Assembly (NCBI RefSeq): GCF_004127445.1
Contig: NZ_QEXM01000043.1
Span: forward strand, 620,001 to 684,000
Length of the DNA: 64,000 bases
Reading direction: 5' to 3'
Source: Streptomyces alfalfae
GTDB taxonomy: Bacteria; Actinomycetota; Actinomycetes; Streptomycetales; Streptomycetaceae
In this document: positions 60,686 to 64,000 of the stretch, piece by piece
Layout: each line of letters begins with the position of its first letter
Numbering within the stretch: position 1 is the first letter of the stretch
The notes under the pieces: generated by a model
What the model was told of the DNA's origin: nothing
Databases searched by the model: none
What the model saw: only the letters and a program-made list of their open reading frames with translations
Program-made: the position numbers and the translations under genes

Positions 60686-62344
60686 TCAGCGCGAGACGAC
60701 GTGCCGCTCGTCGGGGACGCAGTGCGTCATGGTCAGTCCCTCGACGTCGCGCGGCGGGTTCTCGCCGAGGTTGGCGAGCCGCTTGCGGTCCTCGTCGGTG
60801 AGGTCCTGGCTCGCCAGCGGCTGGAGCCCGGCGACGTCCTTGGGGCCGATGCCGAGGCCCTCGCCGATCCTGAGACCGAGGTCGTTCTCGACGAGCAGGA
60901 AGTGCCAGACCATCCGCTCCTGCACGGGCCGGTCGCACTGGGAGAGCATGCCGACGAGGTTCCGCACGAGGTCGTCGCGCTCCCACTGCTCCATCAGGAG
61001 GTAGCGCTGGCCCGCCTGCTGGTAGTCGTTGGTGCGCGGGATGCGCTTGCGGGTGAGCCTGCCGCGGATCTCGGGGCCCTGTTCGTCGAGGGTGGGGTAC
61101 TGCGCCTCGCGCAGGCCGCCGGTGATGGACGGCTCGTAGTTGACGATGGGGTTCTCGCCGCCCCCGTCGACGTAGTAGGCCATCTGGCCGTCGCGCTGGT
61201 TGGTGCGGACGTGCGCGTTCTTGGCCTGGTTGACGGGGAGCTGGAGGTAGTTGGGGCCGACGCGGTAGCGCTGGGTGTCGCTGTAGGAGAAGGTGCGGCC
61301 CACCAGCATCTTGTCGTCGGAGAAGTCGAGGCCGTCGACCAGGACGCCGGTGCCGAAGGAGATCTGCTCGTTCTCCGCGAAGAAGTTGGCGGGCATCCGG
61401 TCGAGCACCATCCGGCCGACGGCCTTGGGCGGGAAGTCCTGCTCGGGCCAGGTCTTGGTGTCGTCGAGCGGGTCGAAGTCCAGCTCGGGGTGGTCGTGGT
61501 CGTCCATGACCTGGACGAGCAGCTCCCACTCGGGGTGGTCGCCGCGCGAGACCGCCTCGTACAGGTCTTTGGTGGCGTGGCCGAGGCCTTGCGCCTGTAC
61601 GTTGGCCGCGTCCTCCTCGGTCATGCTGCGGACGCCCTGCTTTGGCATCCAGTGGTACTTGACCAGGAGCGATTCACCCTGCTCGTTGATCCACTTGTAG
61701 GTGTTGACGCCGAAGCCCTGCATGTGGCGGTAGTCGGCGGGGATGCCGCGCGGGCTGAAGAGGTTGACCAGCATGTGCATGCACTCGGGCGTCTGCGACA
61801 TGAAGTCGAAGATGCGGCGCGGCTGCTGCTCGAAGGTGACGGGGTCCGGCTTGAGGGCGTGGATGACGTCGGGGAACTTGATGGCGTCGCGGATGAAGAA
61901 GACGCCGAGGTTGTTGCCGACGAGGTCCCAGTTGCCGTCCTCGGTGTAGAACTTCACGGCGAAGCCGCGGGGGTCGCGGGCCGCCTCGGAGGAGTCGCGG
62001 CCGCCGATGACGGTGGAGAAGCGCACGGCGACGTCGGTGCGCTTGCCGCGCTCCTGGAAGAGCTTGGCGCGGGTGAAGCGGGCGATCGGCTCGTCGCCGA
62101 AGGTGCCGTACGCCTCGAAGAAGCCGTACGCGGTGACGCCGCGGGCGTGGACGACGCGCTCGGGGATGCGCTCGCGGTCGAAGTGGCTGATCTTCTCCAG
62201 GAACTGGTAGTTCTCCAGCGTCGCGGGGCCGCGGGCGCCGACGGTGCGCTGGTTCTGGTTGTCGTGGACGGGGTGGCCCTGCCGGTTGGTGAGCGTCGCC
62301 CGGTCGTCGTCCGGGGCGGGGCCCTTGCTCGATACGTCGGTCAC
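60686..62344 (-). CDS. Catalase (second paralogue)
   Basis: A 552-residue haem catalase. VVHARGVTAYGFFEAYG has the distal His, NNLGVFFIRDAIKFPDVIHALKPDP the catalytic Asn region, and RTFSYSDTQRYRVGPNYLQLPVN the proximal Tyr. The N-terminal VSSKGPAPDDDRATLTNRQGHPVHDNQNQRTVGARGP and an extra C-terminal stretch make it about 65 residues longer than the catalase at 6084, and sequence identity is only moderate. It is followed on the other side by a tiny acidic protein on the same strand. Converges on the Clp gene. Confidence 0.96.
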   Translation of the reverse strand: MTDVSSKGPAPDDDRATLTNRQGHPVHDNQNQRTVGARGPATLENYQFLEKISHFDRERIPERVVHARGVTAYGFFEAYGTFGDEPIARFTRAKLFQERGKRTDVAVRFSTVIGGRDSSEAARDPRGFAVKFYTEDGNWDLVGNNLGVFFIRDAIKFPDVIHALKPDPVTFEQQPRRIFDFMSQTPECMHMLVNLFSPRGIPADYRHMQGFGVNTYKWINEQGESLLVKYHWMPKQGVRSMTEEDAANVQAQGLGHATKDLYEAVSRGDHPEWELLVQVMDDHDHPELDFDPLDDTKTWPEQDFPPKAVGRMVLDRMPANFFAENEQISFGTGVLVDGLDFSDDKMLVGRTFSYSDTQRYRVGPNYLQLPVNQAKNAHVRTNQRDGQMAYYVDGGGENPIVNYEPSITGGLREAQYPTLDEQGPEIRGRLTRKRIPRTNDYQQAGQRYLLMEQWERDDLVRNLVGMLSQCDRPVQERMVWHFLLVENDLGLRIGEGLGIGPKDVAGLQPLASQDLTDEDRKRLANLGENPPRDVEGLTMTHCVPDERHVVSR

Positions 62345-62453
62345 TGCGTCGACTCCTTCGACCCGTGCTCGGCACGTGTCCCGTGCCTGATGATCATGAC
62401 TGTGCTCGCTGTGTGTCCGGGGCTGCCGCCGGTCCGGGTTGCGCTGTCCGCGC

Positions 62454-62612
62454 TCACCCGTCCGTGTCGCCCGCGTCCTGGTCGTCCTCCCCTTCCGCCT
62501 GCGAGGGCGTCGTGCGCGGCGGGTCCGTCCGCTCGTCCGGGGCCGTACCGCCCGCGTCGTCGATGTCGGTGTCCCGCTCGCCCTCGGCCTGTGACGGGGT
62601 GGTCTCGCTCAT
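62454..62612 (-). CDS. Small acidic protein with duplicated PSQAEG motif
   Basis: A 52-residue peptide with ATG at 62612 and a GAGAGG ribosome site. The sequence begins MSETTPSQAEGERDTDIDD and repeats TTPSQAEGEDDQDAGDTDG at the end. It contains about one third Asp/Glu, no hydrophobic core and no Cys, so it is probably disordered. It lies 110 bases upstream of the catalase in the same direction and may be co-transcribed. Strong codon bias supports a real gene. Function unknown; a metal- or protein-binding stress peptide is possible. Confidence 0.65.
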   Translation of the reverse strand: MSETTPSQAEGERDTDIDDAGGTAPDERTDPPRTTPSQAEGEDDQDAGDTDG

Positions 62613-62765
62613 GCGTCACGCCTCTCATTTATCCCGTTAGATGCCGATATGTCCATGGTGACCCGGGGCGACGGCTGTGTCCGTTCGTGTCGCGCACCCC
62701 CGGGTACCCGATCGCCCCGCCGTCATCCGGGAACCCCGGACATCCGACAAACCCGAAGGAGACCC

Positions 62766-63575
62766 ATGACCGACCCCACCGCTCCCCCCGCCAGAGCGGC
62801 CGTCGTCACCGGCGCGGACTCCGGCATCGGCCGTGCCACGGCCGTCCGGCTCGCCGCGGCGGGCCTGGACGTCGGGATCACCTGGCACACCGACGAGGAG
62901 GGCGCCGAGAGGACGGCCGACGAGGTGCGCGGCCACGGCAGGCGCGCCGAGGTCGCCCGGATGGACCTGAGCCGGCTGCCCGACGAGGCGGCCGCGGTCG
63001 ACCGGCTCGCCGAGCGCCTCGGCCGGATCGACGTCCTGGTCAACAACGCGGGCACGGGCACCGCGACGCCGTTCGTCGACCTCGGGTACGAGGACGTGCG
63101 GCGCGTCGTCGACGTGGACCTCGTCGGCCCGTTCCTCTGCGGTCAGCACGCCGCGCGCCGGATGATCCGGCAGGGCGACGGCGGCCGCATCGTCAACGTG
63201 ACCTCCGTCCACGAGCACCAGCCCCGCGTGGGCGCCGCCCCGTACTGCGCGGCCAAGGGCGGACTCGGGCTGCTGACCCAGGTGATGGCCCTGGAGCTCG
63301 CGGAGCACGGGATCACCGTCAACGCGGTGGCCCCCGGCGAGATCGCCACGCCCATGACCGGCCAGGAGGACACCGACCCGCACACCGAGAGCCGCCCCGG
63401 CATCCCGCTGGGCCGCCCCGGCGACGCCCGGGAGATCGCGGCCGTCATCGCGTTCCTCGCGGGCCCCGACGCCTCGTACGTGACCGGCGCCTCCTACGTC
63501 GCCGACGGCGGCATGGTCCGCATGGGCCCCCAGGCCGGCTCCCATCTCCACAGCGACGCCTGGCGGCGGCCCTGA
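62766..63575 (+). CDS. SDR-family oxidoreductase (3-ketoacyl reductase-like)
   Basis: A 269-residue short-chain dehydrogenase with AAGGAG upstream of ATG 62766. Motifs are AAVVTGADSGIGRATAVRLAAAGLDVGITWH (TGxxxGIG), DVLVNNAGTGTATPF, NVTSVHEHQPRVGAAPYCAAKGGLGLLTQVMALEL (catalytic Ser, Tyr-x-x-x-Lys) and INAVAPGEI-like NAVAPGEIATPM. The build resembles glucose 1-dehydrogenase/FabG-type enzymes. Divergent from the small acidic protein and catalase; a stress-associated role is suggested only by location. Confidence 0.92.
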   Translation: MTDPTAPPARAAVVTGADSGIGRATAVRLAAAGLDVGITWHTDEEGAERTADEVRGHGRRAEVARMDLSRLPDEAAAVDRLAERLGRIDVLVNNAGTGTATPFVDLGYEDVRRVVDVDLVGPFLCGQHAARRMIRQGDGGRIVNVTSVHEHQPRVGAAPYCAAKGGLGLLTQVMALELAEHGITVNAVAPGEIATPMTGQEDTDPHTESRPGIPLGRPGDAREIAAVIAFLAGPDASYVTGASYVADGGMVRMGPQAGSHLHSDAWRRP

Positions 63576-63780
63576 ACCGGCCGGAGAGGTGGCCGCGGTG
63601 ACTTGGCGGTATAAGGGGAGTGAGACATCCCGCGGCCCCGGGCGTCACGGGGCCCGACGGCGAAGTGGCCCGTGTCGAAGCCCGCGGACCGGGTACCGGG
63701 TCTGCCTGGAGCAGGGATCGTCTCAGACTGCCGACCTGCACGGTCAGTGCAGCAGCCGGCGTCCGGAAACGGAGCAGCAG

Positions 63781-64000
63781 GTGACGCGGAACGCAGAGAA
63801 CGCCACTCCCGACCCCGCCCCTGGCGAGCGACAGCAGCCGGTCACCGAGCTGCGTCCCGCGGGGAGGCCCATCGGGGTGAACGAGGCCCGCCACGACGTC
63901 CCGGCGGAGGAACTGCCGCCCGACCTCAACCAGGCCATCCTGGAGGCGGCCAAGCAGGTGGGCGCCCTCCTGAAGCGGAACGGCCACGACTTCGCGCTCG
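63781..64000 (+). CDS. Unidentified protein, 5' end only
   Basis: Open frame from GTG 63781 (GGAG in the preceding 10 bases) to the window edge, 73 codons with normal codon bias. The N-terminal 45 residues are Pro/Glu-rich. Then LPPDLNQAILEAAKQVGALLKRNGHDFAL forms an amphipathic helix followed by a strand. That pattern is often seen at the start of small nucleotidyltransferase-like domains, but too little is visible to claim a family. Confidence 0.55.
   Translation, partial: MTRNAENATPDPAPGERQQPVTELRPAGRPIGVNEARHDVPAEELPPDLNQAILEAAKQVGALLKRNGHDFAL

Overview
The window looks like Streptomyces chromosome. GC content is very high and third positions are strongly G/C biased. GTG starts and 4-base ATGA/GTGA overlaps are common, and the gene families are typical of the genus. 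I see no rRNA, tRNA, CRISPR array or intact insertion sequence. REGION 1 (1-10.3 kb) is purine and glyoxylate salvage: an NCS2 purine permease, urate oxidase, HIU hydrolase, OHCU decarboxylase, a small HTH regulator, a thiamine-binding-like (DUF77) protein, hydroxypyruvate isomerase, tartronate semialdehyde reductase, a catalase and glyoxylate carboligase. The same 17-bp inverted-repeat element lies upstream of the urate operon and of the catalase. A second palindrome family (TTCCGCA-type) lies upstream of both hyi and gcl. REGION 2 (10.5-20 kb) is mixed: a zinc-ribbon protein with long Pro/Ala/Glu repeats, a GNAT, two acyl-CoA synthetases divergent from a GAF-LuxR regulator, an AlkZ-like winged-helix protein and CorA. 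REGION 3 (20.0-24.3 kb) is a three-gene operon: TIR protein, TIR-TIR-GUN4 protein, and SPFH/band-7 membrane protein. It resembles an uncharacterised defence or stress-conflict system. A broken copy of the CorA 3' end lies just beyond it. REGION 4 (24.3-48.2 kb) is the most interesting part. It is a biosynthetic operon of 21 genes on the minus strand, about 23 kb long, nearly every junction overlapping. It starts with a 49-residue precursor peptide at 47081-47230, too short for ordinary ORF calling, whose end is SLMPTAVGSIIYTFMIHC. The precursor is followed by an APH-like kinase, a HopA1-like lyase and a cysteine decarboxylase flavoprotein. This is the enzyme set of class V lanthipeptides and of the aminovinyl-(methyl)cysteine ring of thioamitides. 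Further down the operon are a GNAT, a SnoaL-like protein, a KAS III-like enzyme, an MDR oxidoreductase, a SAM methyltransferase, a DUF6624-like protein, a glycosyltransferase, a phytanoyl-CoA-type dioxygenase, a luciferase-like (possibly F420-dependent, LxmJ-like) oxidoreductase, a membrane protein, all four dTDP-L-rhamnose genes, a MycE-like sugar O-methyltransferase, a P450 and an iterative type I PKS (KS-AT-DH-KR-ACP, the 6-methylsalicylate synthase layout). The simplest reading is a three-way hybrid: an AviMeCys-type lanthipeptide carrying an O-methylated 6-deoxyhexose and an aromatic polyketide acyl group. No YcaO/TfuA (thioamide) genes, dedicated protease or ABC exporter is visible. A GntR (YtrA-type) regulator flanks the operon. 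REGION 5 (49-64 kb) is core and stress functions: XRE / ImmA-IrrE / MAB_1171c-type membrane protein, an SDR, a CPBP protease with a two-component system, a PAP2-like phosphatase, an SPW-repeat protein, a DUF5709-type protein, a Clp ATPase, a second catalase with a tiny acidic protein, a second SDR, and the start of an unidentified gene at the window edge.
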